This document shows, piece by piece, positions 16,029 through 25,150 of a DNA stretch of 64,000 nt. This DNA comes from CBDAQR01 sp965199055 (lineage in GTDB: Bacteria; Pseudomonadota; Gammaproteobacteria; Pseudomonadales; Halieaceae): positions 682,001-746,000 of the forward strand of contig CBDAQR010000003.1 of assembly GCA_965199055.1 (NCBI GenBank), in the 5' to 3' direction. Under the pieces are notes generated by a model that made no database searches, had not been told where the DNA came from, and saw nothing but the letters and a program-made list of their open reading frames with translations. A program made the position numbers and the translations under genes. The stretch's first letter is position 1. Each line of letters opens with the position of its first letter.

Positions 16029-18518
16029 ATGAAGTCGACCCGAAGAGATTTTATTAAGGCGAATGCCATCGCAACGGCTGCGGCTGCGGCGGGTATGAGC
16101 ACCAATGCGAATGCCACCAACCTGATTACCACCGACAATATGCTGACCTGGAAGAAGGCGCCTTGCCGCTTCTGCGGCACCGGCTGTTCGATCAACGTCG
16201 CCACTCGTGACAATCGCGTGGTGGCCACCCACGGTGACATTAAGTCGCCGGTGAACAAGGGGCTGGCCTGTGTAAAGGGCTATTTCCTTTCCAAGATCAT
16301 GTACGGCGAAGACCGCGTCACCCAGCCGCTGTTGCGCAAGCGCAACGGGCAGTATGACAAGGACGGCGAATTTACGCCGGTCAGCTGGGATGAAGCCTTC
16401 GACATCATGGAGGAAAAATTCAAAAAGGCACTGAAGGAAAAAGGGCCCCGCGGCGTGGGCATGTTCGGTTCTGGGCAGTGGACGGTTTGGGAAGGCTACG
16501 CCGCGGCCAAGCTATATAAGGCCGGGTTTCTGTCCAACAACATCGACCCCAATGCGCGTCACTGCATGGCTTCTGCAGTGGTGGGCTTTATGCGCACCTT
16601 TGGCATCGATGAACCCATGGGTTGCTATGACGACCTGGAACACGCCGACGCGTTCGTTCTCTGGGGCTCCAACATGGCCGAGATGCACCCGATATTGTGG
16701 ACCCGGCTCACTGACACGCGCCTGAGCAACCCGGACGTTAAAGTGTGCGTGCTCTCAACCTTCGAGCACCGATCTTTCGAGCTGGCCGATATACCGGTCA
16801 TATTCACACCCCAAACCGACTTGGCCATTCTCAACTACATCGCCAATTACATTATCCAGAACGACCGAGTTAATACGGACTTTGTTAGCAAGCACGTCAA
16901 CTTCCGCCGCGGCAATACGGATATCGGCTACGGCCTTCGCCCCGAGCACAAACTGGAACAGGCCGCCGCCAATAACGACAAGGCGGGCGGCTCCAGCCCG
17001 ATGAGCTTCGATGAGTTCGCGGAGTTTGTCGCCGACTATGATGCGGAATCCACCTCAAAGCTGACGGGCGTTCCCGTAAAACAGCTCGAGGAACTGGCAG
17101 AGCTGTAAGCCGACCCCAAGCGTAAGGTCATGAGCCTGTGGACCATGGGCGTTAACCAGCACACCCGCGGTGTGTGGGTGAACAACATGATCTATAACGT
17201 GCACCTGCTGACCGGCAAGATTTCCGAGCCAGGCAACAGCCCTTTCTCACTGACCGGGCAACCTTCGGCCTGCGGTACGGCGCGGGAAGTCGGCACCTTT
17301 GCCCACCGCCTGCCTGCAGATATGGTCGTCAACAATCCGGAGCATCGCGCACTGTCCGAGAAGAAATGGAAGCTGCCCGAGGGGCTGTTGCCGGACTGGG
17401 TGGGCTCCCATGCTGTGAAGCAAAATCGTGACCTGAAAGACGGCAAGATCAACGCCTATTGGGTACAGGTCAACAACAATATGCAGGCCGCGCCCAATCT
17501 CAACGAAGAGTCGCTGCCAGGCTATCGCAATCCCGACAACTTTATCGTGGTCTCCGAGGCCTACCCCACCGTCACCGCACAGGCGGCAGACCTGATTCTG
17601 CCCACCGCCATGTGGGTTGAGAAGGAGGGCGCCTACGGCAACGCAGAGCGTCGCACCCAGTTCTGGCACGAGATGGTGGACGCACCCGGAGAGGCCAAAT
17701 CGGATCTCTGGCAGTTGGTCGAGTTTTCCAAGCGTTTCACCACCGACGAGGTCTGGCCAGCCGACATCCTCGCCAAAAATCCGGAGTACAAGGGTAAAAC
17801 CTTGTTCGATGTGCTCTATGCCAACGGCCAGGTGGATAAGTACCCGCTGTCGGACATCAAGGGCGGCCGCACCAATCACGAGTCGGAAGATCTCGGCTTT
17901 TACCTGCAAAAGGGCCTGTTCGAAGAGTACGCGAGCTTCGGGCGCGGCAAGGCCCACGACCTCGACGACTTCGATAATTACCACGAAAACCGCGGCAAGC
18001 GCTGGCCGGTGGTCAACGGGCAGGAGACTCGCTGGCGTTTCAGAGAGGGAGAAGATCCCTACGTGGAAGCGGGCACCGGCGTGCAATTCTACGGCAAGCC
18101 CGACGGCAAGGCCGTGATATTCGCCCTGCCCTACGAGCCTCCCGCAGAAAGCCCGGATGACGAGTACGATTTGTGGCTGTCAACAGGGCGCGTATTGGAG
18201 CACTGGCACTCCGGCTCCATGACCCGCCGCGTACCCGAACTGCACAAATCGTATCCGCACGCGCGGGTCTATATGCACCCGAACGACGCCCGCAAACGCA
18301 AACTGCGCCGCGGCGACGAGGTGAAGGTGGTATCACGGCGCGGAGAAATTCGCACCCGGGTAGAAACCCGCGGTCGTAATAAACCTCCGGAAGGCCTGGT
18401 CTACGTGCCCTGGTTCGACGCAAGCCAGCTCATTAACAAAGTCACTCTGGACGCCACCGATCCAATCTCTAAAGAGACGGATTTTAAGAAGTGTGCTGTC
18501 AAGATTGAGCGGGCATAG
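16029..18518 (+). pseudogene. napA: Periplasmic nitrate reductase catalytic subunit NapA, interrupted by an in-frame stop
   Basis: NapA reduces nitrate in the periplasm with bis-MGD molybdenum and a [4Fe-4S] cluster. All expected parts are present in one frame of 830 codons, the usual NapA length: Tat signal (TRRDFIKANAIATAAAAAG), cluster cysteines CRFCGTGC and LACVKGY, the Mo-ligand Cys in NARHCMASAV, and a C-terminal CAVKIERA. A single TAA at 17106-17108 splits it after residue 359, where family members have Tyr (LYADPKRK). One base change from TAT or TAC would explain it. No other damage is seen on either side, so this may be a very recent mutation, a sequencing or assembly error, or a read-through stop. 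The fragments are 16029-17108 and 17109-18518. Confidence 0.9.
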
Positions 18519-18530
18519 GGAGGGAAGGTA

Positions 18531-18980
18531 ATGAACACGATACGACCACTGCTCATAATCACTCTGCTGTGCTCGGCCTTTGCCGTGGCGCAGACCAGCG
18601 ACAACATTGCCACGCTGCGCGGCGGCGCCCTCGATAAAGAGCCGGAAGCGCCAAGAATGGCGCGGGTGGAAAATCGCGACATCAAGCGCAAACGCGCCTA
18701 CCCCATGCAGCCACCCACGATCCCGCACAAAATCGACGGCTACCAGGTCGACATGAACGTCAACACCTGCATGTCCTGCCACAGTCGGCGACAGTCGCAA
18801 GATAGTCAGGCCCCTATGATTAGCGTCACTCACTATCAGGATCGCGATGGCAATTTTCTGGCCGACGTATCGCCGCGGCGCTACTTCTGTGAGCAATGCC
18901 ATGTCGTGCAGAAAGAGACCGAGCCTCTACTCGACAACCAGTTCGTTGACATCGATGAACTGCTACGGGCCGATAGGTGA
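18531..18980 (+). CDS. napB: Diheme cytochrome c NapB
   Basis: A 149-residue periplasmic electron-transfer subunit with an N-terminal signal (LLIITLLCSAFAVAQ) and two heme c sites, CMSCH and CEQCH. The segment GALDKEPEAPRMARVENRD is typical of NapB. It passes electrons from NapC to NapA. It starts 12 bases after napA, with a GGAGGGAAGG-like ribosome binding site. Confidence 0.93.
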   Translation: MNTIRPLLIITLLCSAFAVAQTSDNIATLRGGALDKEPEAPRMARVENRDIKRKRAYPMQPPTIPHKIDGYQVDMNVNTCMSCHSRRQSQDSQAPMISVTHYQDRDGNFLADVSPRRYFCEQCHVVQKETEPLLDNQFVDIDELLRADR

Positions 18981-18992
18981 GGTACTGAAGCT

Positions 18993-19574
18993 GTGAAGGA
19001 GATTATCAAGCGTTATTGGAAGGCGATCGCCAATCCCAGCAAGCACTACAGCCTGGGCTTTCTCACCATCGGCGGTTTCGTCATGGGCATTATGTTCTGG
19101 GGCGCCTTCAACACCGCGATGGAGTTCACCAACAGCGAAATGTTCTGCGTTAGCTGTCACCAGAATCTCTATGAGGAACTGCAAGACACCATCCACTTCA
19201 CCAATCGCTCCGGTGTCCGAGCGATTTGCTCATCCTGCCACGTGCCCCACGACTGGACCGACAAAATTGCCCGCAAGATGCAGGCTTCGAAAGAGATTTG
19301 GGCGTGGATCAACGGCTCGATCAGCACGCCGGAAAAATTTGAGGCGCGAAGGCGCACGCTGGCGGAGCACGAGTGGCACCGCCTCAAGGCCAACGACTCT
19401 CTGGAATGCCGTAACTGCCACGACTTCGAGTACATGGATTTCACCTGGCAAAGCACCCGCGCTGCCAACATGCACTCCACTGCCTTGGCCAGCGGAGAGA
19501 AGACCTGCATCGATTGCCATAAGGGCATTGCCCACCAGCTGCCCGACATGGCCGGGGTAGAAGGCTGGGATTGA
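18993..19574 (+). CDS. napC: Tetraheme quinol dehydrogenase NapC
   Basis: A 193-residue NapC/NirT-family protein: one N-terminal membrane helix (SLGFLTIGGFVMGIMFWGAF) and four heme c motifs, CVSCH, CSSCH, CRNCH and CIDCH. It takes electrons from quinol to NapB. It starts at GTG 18993. It is the last gene of napEDABC; no napF, napG or napH is present. A strong hairpin follows at once. Confidence 0.93.
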   Translation: MKEIIKRYWKAIANPSKHYSLGFLTIGGFVMGIMFWGAFNTAMEFTNSEMFCVSCHQNLYEELQDTIHFTNRSGVRAICSSCHVPHDWTDKIARKMQASKEIWAWINGSISTPEKFEARRRTLAEHEWHRLKANDSLECRNCHDFEYMDFTWQSTRAANMHSTALASGEKTCIDCHKGIAHQLPDMAGVEGWD

Positions 19575-19576
19575 GT

Positions 19577-19599
19577 TACCCCCGCTTCGGGCGGGGGTA
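19577..19599. terminator. Bidirectional hairpin terminator between napC and porin
   Basis: A perfect 9-base stem (TACCCCCGC / GCGGGGGTA) with loop TTCGG fills the 28-base gap between the convergent napC and porin stops. The T-tracts are weak, so efficiency is uncertain. Confidence 0.7.
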
Positions 19600-19602
19600 T
19601 GA

Positions 19603-20853
19603 TCAGAGTTTGAGCTGAACCGTTAACCACAGCTTTTCGGTGTCGGCGTAACGGTCGGTGTCGTCGCTGTCAAAAGACGCATACTTGGCCTGCAAGGTGA
19701 ATTGCTTATTCACCGGCCAGGTGGCAATGGCATTAAACTCGGTGCCGAAATCCGCGCTCGAGTCCTCCGCCTGAAAATCGTGGTACACGGCCATTACGTT
19801 GACCGGTCCCAGCTTGCCACCGATCGACGCATAGGCGTCTTCGATGCCGTCGCCGGGGGTAGCCAAAAACTTATCGGCCCAACCCTGAAACTTATGTGCC
19901 GTTGCCAGAGGGGTGGCAAATCCCACCCCGTTGTCGGCCGCCAGCACCTCGTAACCGGCCTTGAACTTGATCCCGCTCCACGCAGCACCCAGTTCCACCT
20001 TGTAGTAGTCGGCGTCGTAATCCAGCTCGCTGTCACCCGCTTCCGACTGGGTGGCCCAGGCGGCGTTCACAGACAGCCAATTAAATTTGCCCGCATACTC
20101 TATGCCATAGCTGTCGCTGGAATTATTCACGGTCTTGCCGGCGGCATACTGACCCTGTTCATCGAAATCCAGGAAGATACCAAAACCGGTTACTGTGTGA
20201 TTCTCGTTAAGCTTGTAGTCGGCGCGCACAAAGAAGTTATCGCCTTCCAGCTCCGCTGGATTCGCGCCGTCATCCGGCCCGAAGATAAGGTTTACGTTGT
20301 AGATATAGCTCACATCAATCTTCAACTGGTCCATCGGTGCCCATTGCACGCGACCACCGTCGAAAGTTTGCTCGTTCTGACGCCAGGCGACGCCGCCAAC
20401 AAAGCGCTGGTCACCCAGGTTAATTCGCTGCCGGCCTGCCTTCGCACTGAAGCCATCACCCTGGTAGTTGATCCACGCCTGATTGAGGTCAGTACCCTCG
20501 GGATCGGCCACTACGGGATACTCCGTTTTACCGTTCTCGGTGGAGTTGTAATCGTTGGGGCCGACGGACGTCACATCATCAGCTTCGAGCAATATGTGAA
20601 AACCGTTAATCGCGCCAGATTCCAACGTTAAGCGGGAACGAATCAGGGAGGCTTCTGCCTCATCGTCAAAATCCGGCTTTCCGGTCACTGGGTCCTCATC
20701 CACGTACTCGTAGCGGTAGCGGAAATCCACAGATGCCTTTCCGTCCTGCACGGCTTTAGACAACGCCTCGCTCCAGCTGTCCTGCGCCTGTGACTGCAGC
20801 GCAACACCGCCCAGCGCCAATGCAACAGCAGACGCAATCAGTGTCTTTCGCAT
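19603..20853 (-). CDS. Outer-membrane porin (alginate-export-like beta barrel)
   Basis: A 416-residue beta-barrel protein with a clear signal peptide (KTLIASAVALALGGVALQSQ) and alternating aromatic/hydrophobic strands throughout, for example KAGRQRINLGDQRFVG and NEQTFDGGRVQWAP, which resemble alginate-export or phosphate-type porin barrels. ATG 20853 has AGGAGG upstream; the frame is open to 20904 without a better start. An Anr-type box lies 66-79 bases upstream, at a spacing that fits activation, so it may admit nitrate or anions under low oxygen. The substrate is inferred only from context. Confidence 0.8.
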   Translation of the reverse strand: MRKTLIASAVALALGGVALQSQAQDSWSEALSKAVQDGKASVDFRYRYEYVDEDPVTGKPDFDDEAEASLIRSRLTLESGAINGFHILLEADDVTSVGPNDYNSTENGKTEYPVVADPEGTDLNQAWINYQGDGFSAKAGRQRINLGDQRFVGGVAWRQNEQTFDGGRVQWAPMDQLKIDVSYIYNVNLIFGPDDGANPAELEGDNFFVRADYKLNENHTVTGFGIFLDFDEQGQYAAGKTVNNSSDSYGIEYAGKFNWLSVNAAWATQSEAGDSELDYDADYYKVELGAAWSGIKFKAGYEVLAADNGVGFATPLATAHKFQGWADKFLATPGDGIEDAYASIGGKLGPVNVMAVYHDFQAEDSSADFGTEFNAIATWPVNKQFTLQAKYASFDSDDTDRYADTEKLWLTVQLKL

Positions 20854-20918
20854 CGCGAATCCTCCTCGAATTACAGAAAAATTTGGGGCAAGCTTAACCA
20901 TCATTCGCGAACCCTTGC

Positions 20919-20932
20919 TTGGCTCAGGTCAA
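20919..20932. promoter_or_regulatory. Anr/FNR-type box between porin and nnrU
   Basis: TTGGCTCAGGTCAA, differing by one base from the box at 15520-15533. Centred at 20925.5, it predicts a porin transcript start near 20884, giving a 30-base leader before ATG 20853. In the other direction the predicted start would fall inside nnrU, so the porin is the likelier target. Confidence 0.55.
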
Positions 20933-20959
20933 GAACTGGTGTAAAAGCTGTCGCTAATT

Positions 20960-21520
20960 ATGGCACTACTCATCTTGGGAATCGCACTGTGGATCGGCAT
21001 TCATCTGCTGCCGTCTGTGGGCATTCGGTTGAAGCACCGGCTGGTTGAGCAGCTTGGACTGCTGACCTATCGCGCTGCCTTCGCGGGCTGCATCATCCTG
21101 GCACTGGGGCTGATTGTGCAGGGTTGGCAAAGCGCGCGGCCTGTCTCCATCTACATCCCGCCCTATTCCCTCAGGCCTCTTGCGATCACCCTGGCGGTGC
21201 TGGCGTTTGTCATGCTGGGCACCACCTTTCGCGCTTCAAGAATTTATCGCTTTATACGCTTTCCTCAACTATGGGCCGTGATTGTGTGGGCAGCGGCGCA
21301 TCTGCTCGCCAATGGCGACAGCAGGTCACTCGTGTTATTTCCCGGGATGGCGCTGTGGGCCGTGATTATGATCACGGTCATCAGTCGTCGCGACACAGAT
21401 TGGCAGCCACCGGCCGCCCCCTCCTGGACTATTGAGATACTCGGTGTTGTTGTCATGCTAGCGGTTGCTCTCGCTGTCATTGTGATTCATCCTCAGTTCA
21501 CTGGCATGCCGGTTCTATAA
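20960..21520 (+). CDS. NnrU-family membrane protein (copy 1)
   Basis: A 186-residue inner-membrane protein with about five helices. NnrU-type motifs are LILGIALWIGIHLLPSVG at the N-terminus and FPQLWAVIVWAAAHLLANGD, with a conserved His in the latter. NnrU is linked genetically to nitrogen-oxide respiration in some denitrifiers, but its biochemistry is unknown. It is divergent from the porin and 10 bases upstream of a paralogue of equal length. Confidence 0.85.
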   Translation: MALLILGIALWIGIHLLPSVGIRLKHRLVEQLGLLTYRAAFAGCIILALGLIVQGWQSARPVSIYIPPYSLRPLAITLAVLAFVMLGTTFRASRIYRFIRFPQLWAVIVWAAAHLLANGDSRSLVLFPGMALWAVIMITVISRRDTDWQPPAAPSWTIEILGVVVMLAVALAVIVIHPQFTGMPVL

Positions 21521-21530
21521 GGAGATTCTG

Positions 21531-22091
21531 ATGACCCTACTGATTCTCGGTGTAGCGTTATGGATGGCGGTGCATCTACTGCCATCTCTAGGCCGCGACC
21601 TGCGGCAGAAAATGATCGACGGCATGGGAGAAGGTGGCTACAAAGGCCTGTTCTCACTTTCCCTGCTTGCTGCCATCGGCTTGATGGTGCTGGGATGGCG
21701 CAGCGCCGAAGCCTTCACGGTCTACATCCCACCCGCCGGGCTGCGCCAGGTGGCCATCATCGGCGTTGTCATTGCATTCCTGCTGATGGCGGCGTCCGGG
21801 CGCCCCAGCCGCATCGGCCGGGTAATACGCCACCCGCAACTCACCGGGGTGCTGGTCTGGGCCATTTCACACCTGCTCGCCAACGGAGACAGTCGTTCTG
21901 TCGCCCTGTTCGGGGGTTTTGCATTTTGGTCAGTTCTGGAGATGCTGCTCATCAGTCGCCGCGAGGGCGCCTGGCAAAAACCCGACACGCCCCCCCTTAA
22001 AGCAGACATCATCGGAGCGGTGGTTGGATTGTTGCTGGCAGCAATCCTGGTATGGGCACACCCGTGGATAGCGGGCGTACCCATCCGGTAG
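21531..22091 (+). CDS. NnrU-family membrane protein (copy 2)
   Basis: A tandem paralogue of the preceding gene, also 186 residues, sharing LLILGVALWMAVHLLPSLG, VYIPPAGLRQVAI and HPQLTGVLVWAISHLLANGD. The start has AAGGAG upstream. The two copies have clearly diverged, so this is an old duplication. A heterodimer or specialised roles are possible. Confidence 0.85.
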   Translation: MTLLILGVALWMAVHLLPSLGRDLRQKMIDGMGEGGYKGLFSLSLLAAIGLMVLGWRSAEAFTVYIPPAGLRQVAIIGVVIAFLLMAASGRPSRIGRVIRHPQLTGVLVWAISHLLANGDSRSVALFGGFAFWSVLEMLLISRREGAWQKPDTPPLKADIIGAVVGLLLAAILVWAHPWIAGVPIR

Positions 22092-22124
22092 GCTATAAAA
22101 CCTTCCTATTTCGTATATTTAGAC

Positions 22125-22160
22125 AATTTCTCTACATTAATAATAAATTTTAGAGAAATT
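22125..22160. repeat. AT-rich perfect inverted repeat upstream of leuA
   Basis: AATTTCTCTA (22125-22134) and TAGAGAAATT (22151-22160) form perfect 10-base arms with a 16-base AT-rich spacer. It lies 102 bases before leuA and 34 bases after nnrU. It may be an operator or a weak terminator. No leader peptide with a leucine run is evident. Confidence 0.4.
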
Positions 22161-22262
22161 ATTTCGAATTCGACGTTATTTGCGTACTATTTGCAATTGA
22201 TCACTAGCGCCAGGCGCCTATACTAACTGCCTCAACACTACGACTGCGCAAGCACTAAGACC

Positions 22263-23936
22263 ATGGCACGTTTCGATCACAGCAAATACCCCGCCTTCCA
22301 GCCCGTCCGCATGGCCGCACGGCGCTGGCCCGACCAGACCATTACGCAAGCCCCCCTGTGGTGCAGCGTCGACCTGCGAGATGGCAACCAGGCGCTGATA
22401 GAACCCATGACAGCCGCGCAGAAGTCACGGCTCTACGACCAGCTGGTGGCCGTCGGTTTTAAAGAGATCGAAGTCGGCTTCCCCTCAGCCTCCAGCCACG
22501 ATTTCGAATTCCTGCGCGACCTTATTGAAAATGACCGTGTACCCGAGGATGTCACCCTGCAGGTGCTCACGCAGGCACGCCCTGAGTTGATCGAAAAAAC
22601 CTTCGAGGCGCTGAAGGGAGCCCGCCGCGCAGTTCTGCACGTGTACAACTCTACGTCCACGGTACAACGCGAGAAAGTGTTCAAACTGGACCGGGAAGGC
22701 ATCACCAAGATCGCGGTAGAAGGCGCGCAAATGGTGAAAGACTATGCCGAAAAGTACCCCGAAACAGAGTGGGTGTTCGAGTATTCACCGGAAAGCTTCA
22801 CCGGCACCGAGCTCGATTTTGCGATCGAAGTGTGCAACGCGGTGATCGATGTGTGGCAGCCCACACCCGATCGCAAGGCCATTATGAACCTGCCGGCAAC
22901 CGTAGAAATGAGCACCCCCAATATCTATGCCGATCAGATTGAGTACTTCTGCGACCGCATCAACCGCCGCGATTCCATCTTGGTGTCCACCCACACCCAC
23001 AATGATCGCGGCTGCGCAGTAGCCGCCGCCGAACTGGCGGTGATGGCCGGTGCCGATCGCGTTGAAGGCACGCTGTTCGGTAACGGGGAGCGTACCGGCA
23101 ATATGGATATCCTCACCATGGCGATGAACTTATACAGCCAGGGTGTCGACCCGATGCTCGATTTCGAGCACATGGACCAGATCATACAGACCTACAAGGA
23201 CTGTACCCAGATGCCCGTTCACCCGCGACATCCCTACGCGGGTGAATTGGTATTCACGGCATTTTCCGGCAGCCATCAGGATGCCATTAAGAAGTGCCTC
23301 GACACGCATGACGATGCCCAACCGTGGGAAGTGGCTTACCTGCCAATAGACCCGGCGGACATCGGCCGCTCCTACCAGGAGGTGGTGCGTATCAACAGCC
23401 AGTCCGGCAAAGGCGGCGTCGCCTATGTGCTGGAGAGGGATTACGGCCTGCAACTGCCACGCTGGCTGCAGATCGATTTTAGCGGCGCCGTCCAACGACA
23501 CGCTGAGAAAACCGAGACTGAAGTGGCGCCGGATGCAATCTGGGACCTGTTCCAGGCCACCTATTTCACAGAGGCCGGGCCCTGGAGCCTTGGCAACTAT
23601 CAGGTCAATCGCGAAGACGGCAAAGACAAGCTGCAGGCAGACCTGGTGAAAGACGGGATCAACCATACGCTGACCGGCAGCGGTGCCGGTGTGGTCGAAT
23701 CCTTCGTTAATGCCATGGAGCTGTTCATCGGCAAGAAGATTGTCCTCGTCGAGTACTCCGAGCACGCGCTCAGTCATAGCGCTGATGCAGAAGCCATCTG
23801 CTATATCCAACTGAATATCGATGGCGAGCGGGTCTGTGGTGTTGGCCGCAGCGCCGACATCATTCAGGCGTCACTGGACGGTATCCTGGGTGCGATTAAC
23901 GCTGCTGCCCGGCAGGATGCGGAAAGGGCCGCTTGA
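22263..23936 (+). CDS. leuA: 2-isopropylmalate synthase
   Basis: First committed enzyme of leucine biosynthesis, condensing acetyl-CoA with 2-oxoisovalerate. At 557 residues it has the layout of the long LeuA form: catalytic TIM barrel with WCSVDLRDGNQALIEPM near residue 34, metal-binding STHTHNDRGCAVAAAEL, GTLFGNGERTGN, and a C-terminal regulatory domain (about 430-550). Stop and next start overlap by 3 bases, suggesting coupling to the hydrolase gene. Confidence 0.95.
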   Translation: MARFDHSKYPAFQPVRMAARRWPDQTITQAPLWCSVDLRDGNQALIEPMTAAQKSRLYDQLVAVGFKEIEVGFPSASSHDFEFLRDLIENDRVPEDVTLQVLTQARPELIEKTFEALKGARRAVLHVYNSTSTVQREKVFKLDREGITKIAVEGAQMVKDYAEKYPETEWVFEYSPESFTGTELDFAIEVCNAVIDVWQPTPDRKAIMNLPATVEMSTPNIYADQIEYFCDRINRRDSILVSTHTHNDRGCAVAAAELAVMAGADRVEGTLFGNGERTGNMDILTMAMNLYSQGVDPMLDFEHMDQIIQTYKDCTQMPVHPRHPYAGELVFTAFSGSHQDAIKKCLDTHDDAQPWEVAYLPIDPADIGRSYQEVVRINSQSGKGGVAYVLERDYGLQLPRWLQIDFSGAVQRHAEKTETEVAPDAIWDLFQATYFTEAGPWSLGNYQVNREDGKDKLQADLVKDGINHTLTGSGAGVVESFVNAMELFIGKKIVLVEYSEHALSHSADAEAICYIQLNIDGERVCGVGRSADIIQASLDGILGAINAAARQDAERAA

Positions 23937-24826
23937 GCGAGCACAGGCAAGTCTTCTCCAGCGCGGGGCTGAGTTGCTCCGCCACACTCTTTCTTCCCGA
24001 AGCCGAAACACCCCCCGTTATTGTGATGGGCCAGGGTTTCGGCGCAGAAGTCAGCTTTGGCACCGCCGGCTTTGTTGCGTCTTTCGTCGCAGCGGGCTTC
24101 GCTGTATTCGCTTTTGACTACCGCGGTTTTGGGCAGAGCGAAGGCGAGCCCCGCCAACTGGTGCACCCGGGCCATCACTGCGAAGACTGGTATAACGCCG
24201 TGCAGTACGTGCGCAGCCTCGGTGCGATCGACAATCAGCAGGTATATCTGTGGGGTTCTTCTTTCGCCGGCGGGCACGTACTGGTGACTGCTGCGCGGGT
24301 AGCAGGACTGAAGGGCGTCATCGCGCAGGTACCGTTCACTCGCAGCCGCGGCAATTGGCGCTCTGTTAGCCCCATTAAAATGCTACAAACGCTACTCCAT
24401 GGCACCTGGGATGCTCTGCTCAGCCTCGTCGGACTCGAACATCGCGTCGCACTGGTAGCCGAACCCGGGGAAGGATTCGCCGTTATGGACTGGCCCGGCT
24501 GGGCCCGGGATTATCTCAGCATTGCCAAGGGTTCAAGCACCTGGACCAATAGCATGCCAGCGCGCGGCTTATTCGCAATCGGTAGTTACAACCCGGTCGA
24601 CAGCGCCGGCAGCATACGCTGCCCGGTACTGATTATTTCCGGTGGCAGCGACCAGGGGGTCGCCCGGGCGGCGACACTGGAAACCGTGGAAAAAATTCCT
24701 GTGTGCCAGCATGAGGAGCTGGATTTCGATCATTTCGATCTCTACGACGGGTTTCGCTACCACGACACCGCCGTGCGACTGCAGCTGGATTTCCTGCTCG
24801 ACACCTTGCAACAGTCGCGGGTTTAA
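23933..24826 (+). CDS. Alpha/beta hydrolase
   Basis: A 297-residue hydrolase starting at TTG 23933, overlapping the leuA stop. The nucleophile Ser is in YLWGSSFAGGH, the oxyanion region in VIVMGQGFGAE, the acidic residue probably in IISGGSDQGV, and the His in DFDHFDLYDGF. No signal peptide is seen. The fold resembles dienelactone-hydrolase or acylamino-acid peptidase lipases; the substrate is unknown, and a link to leucine synthesis rests only on position. Confidence 0.78.
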   Translation: MSEHRQVFSSAGLSCSATLFLPEAETPPVIVMGQGFGAEVSFGTAGFVASFVAAGFAVFAFDYRGFGQSEGEPRQLVHPGHHCEDWYNAVQYVRSLGAIDNQQVYLWGSSFAGGHVLVTAARVAGLKGVIAQVPFTRSRGNWRSVSPIKMLQTLLHGTWDALLSLVGLEHRVALVAEPGEGFAVMDWPGWARDYLSIAKGSSTWTNSMPARGLFAIGSYNPVDSAGSIRCPVLIISGGSDQGVARAATLETVEKIPVCQHEELDFDHFDLYDGFRYHDTAVRLQLDFLLDTLQQSRV

Positions 24827-24861
24827 GAAGCCGTCAGGGCTTTCTGAATTGCAACAAATTC

Positions 24862-24887
24862 ACGTAATAAGACCGTAATATTTACGT
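24862..24887. repeat. Inverted repeat in intergenic region 24827-24967
   Basis: ACGTAA (24862-24867) and TTACGT (24882-24887) form 6-base inverted arms in an AT-rich stretch with promoter-like composition upstream of a small ORF. A weak hairpin AAGCC/GGCTT at 24828-24842 could terminate the leuA operon. Nothing else is recognised in the gap between 24827 and the small ORF. Confidence 0.3.
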
Positions 24888-24967
24888 CACTTGCCAGCCC
24901 TACACACCTACACTTAAAGGCGTGAGGAATTGTTCCTGCGATTATTGATATGGCTTCGAGGTCTAAA

Positions 24968-25150
24968 ATGAACCGCCGCGACAACAACAAGGCAAGTGCA
25001 GCTGATGTATTCGGCAGCATCAAATTCACTGGTAAGCAATCAGCGGCCCCCTCGCGCCCCTGGCCCGCTACCGGTTTCGCGGTGAATAAGTCGACCCACA
25101 ACGGCCAATCCAGCCTCGACGACTACAAGCTGATTCGCTCCAGCAACTAA
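24968..25150 (+). CDS. Small hypothetical protein
   Basis: A 60-residue basic, Ser/Asn-rich ORF. ATG 24968 has GAGG six bases upstream; an in-frame ATG at 24950 would add six residues. It contains DVFGSIKFTGKQSA and ends SSLDDYKLIRSSN. No signal peptide or known domain. It ends on top of the convergent SulP stop. It might be a real small protein or chance. Confidence 0.35.
   Translation: MNRRDNNKASAADVFGSIKFTGKQSAAPSRPWPATGFAVNKSTHNGQSSLDDYKLIRSSN

Noticed and set aside
17247..18086. 279-codon minus-strand ORF in the second half of napA
   Set aside because: Shadow of napA, whose cofactor motifs and family sequence are clear on the plus strand.
17130..18518. Second half of napA as a separate restarted gene
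   Set aside because: It continues NapA in the same frame without a proper ribosome binding site and would lack the [4Fe-4S] cluster and Mo-ligand Cys.
19702..20631. 309-codon plus-strand ORF inside the porin gene
   Set aside because: Shadow; the porin strand has a signal peptide, ribosome binding site and beta-barrel pattern.
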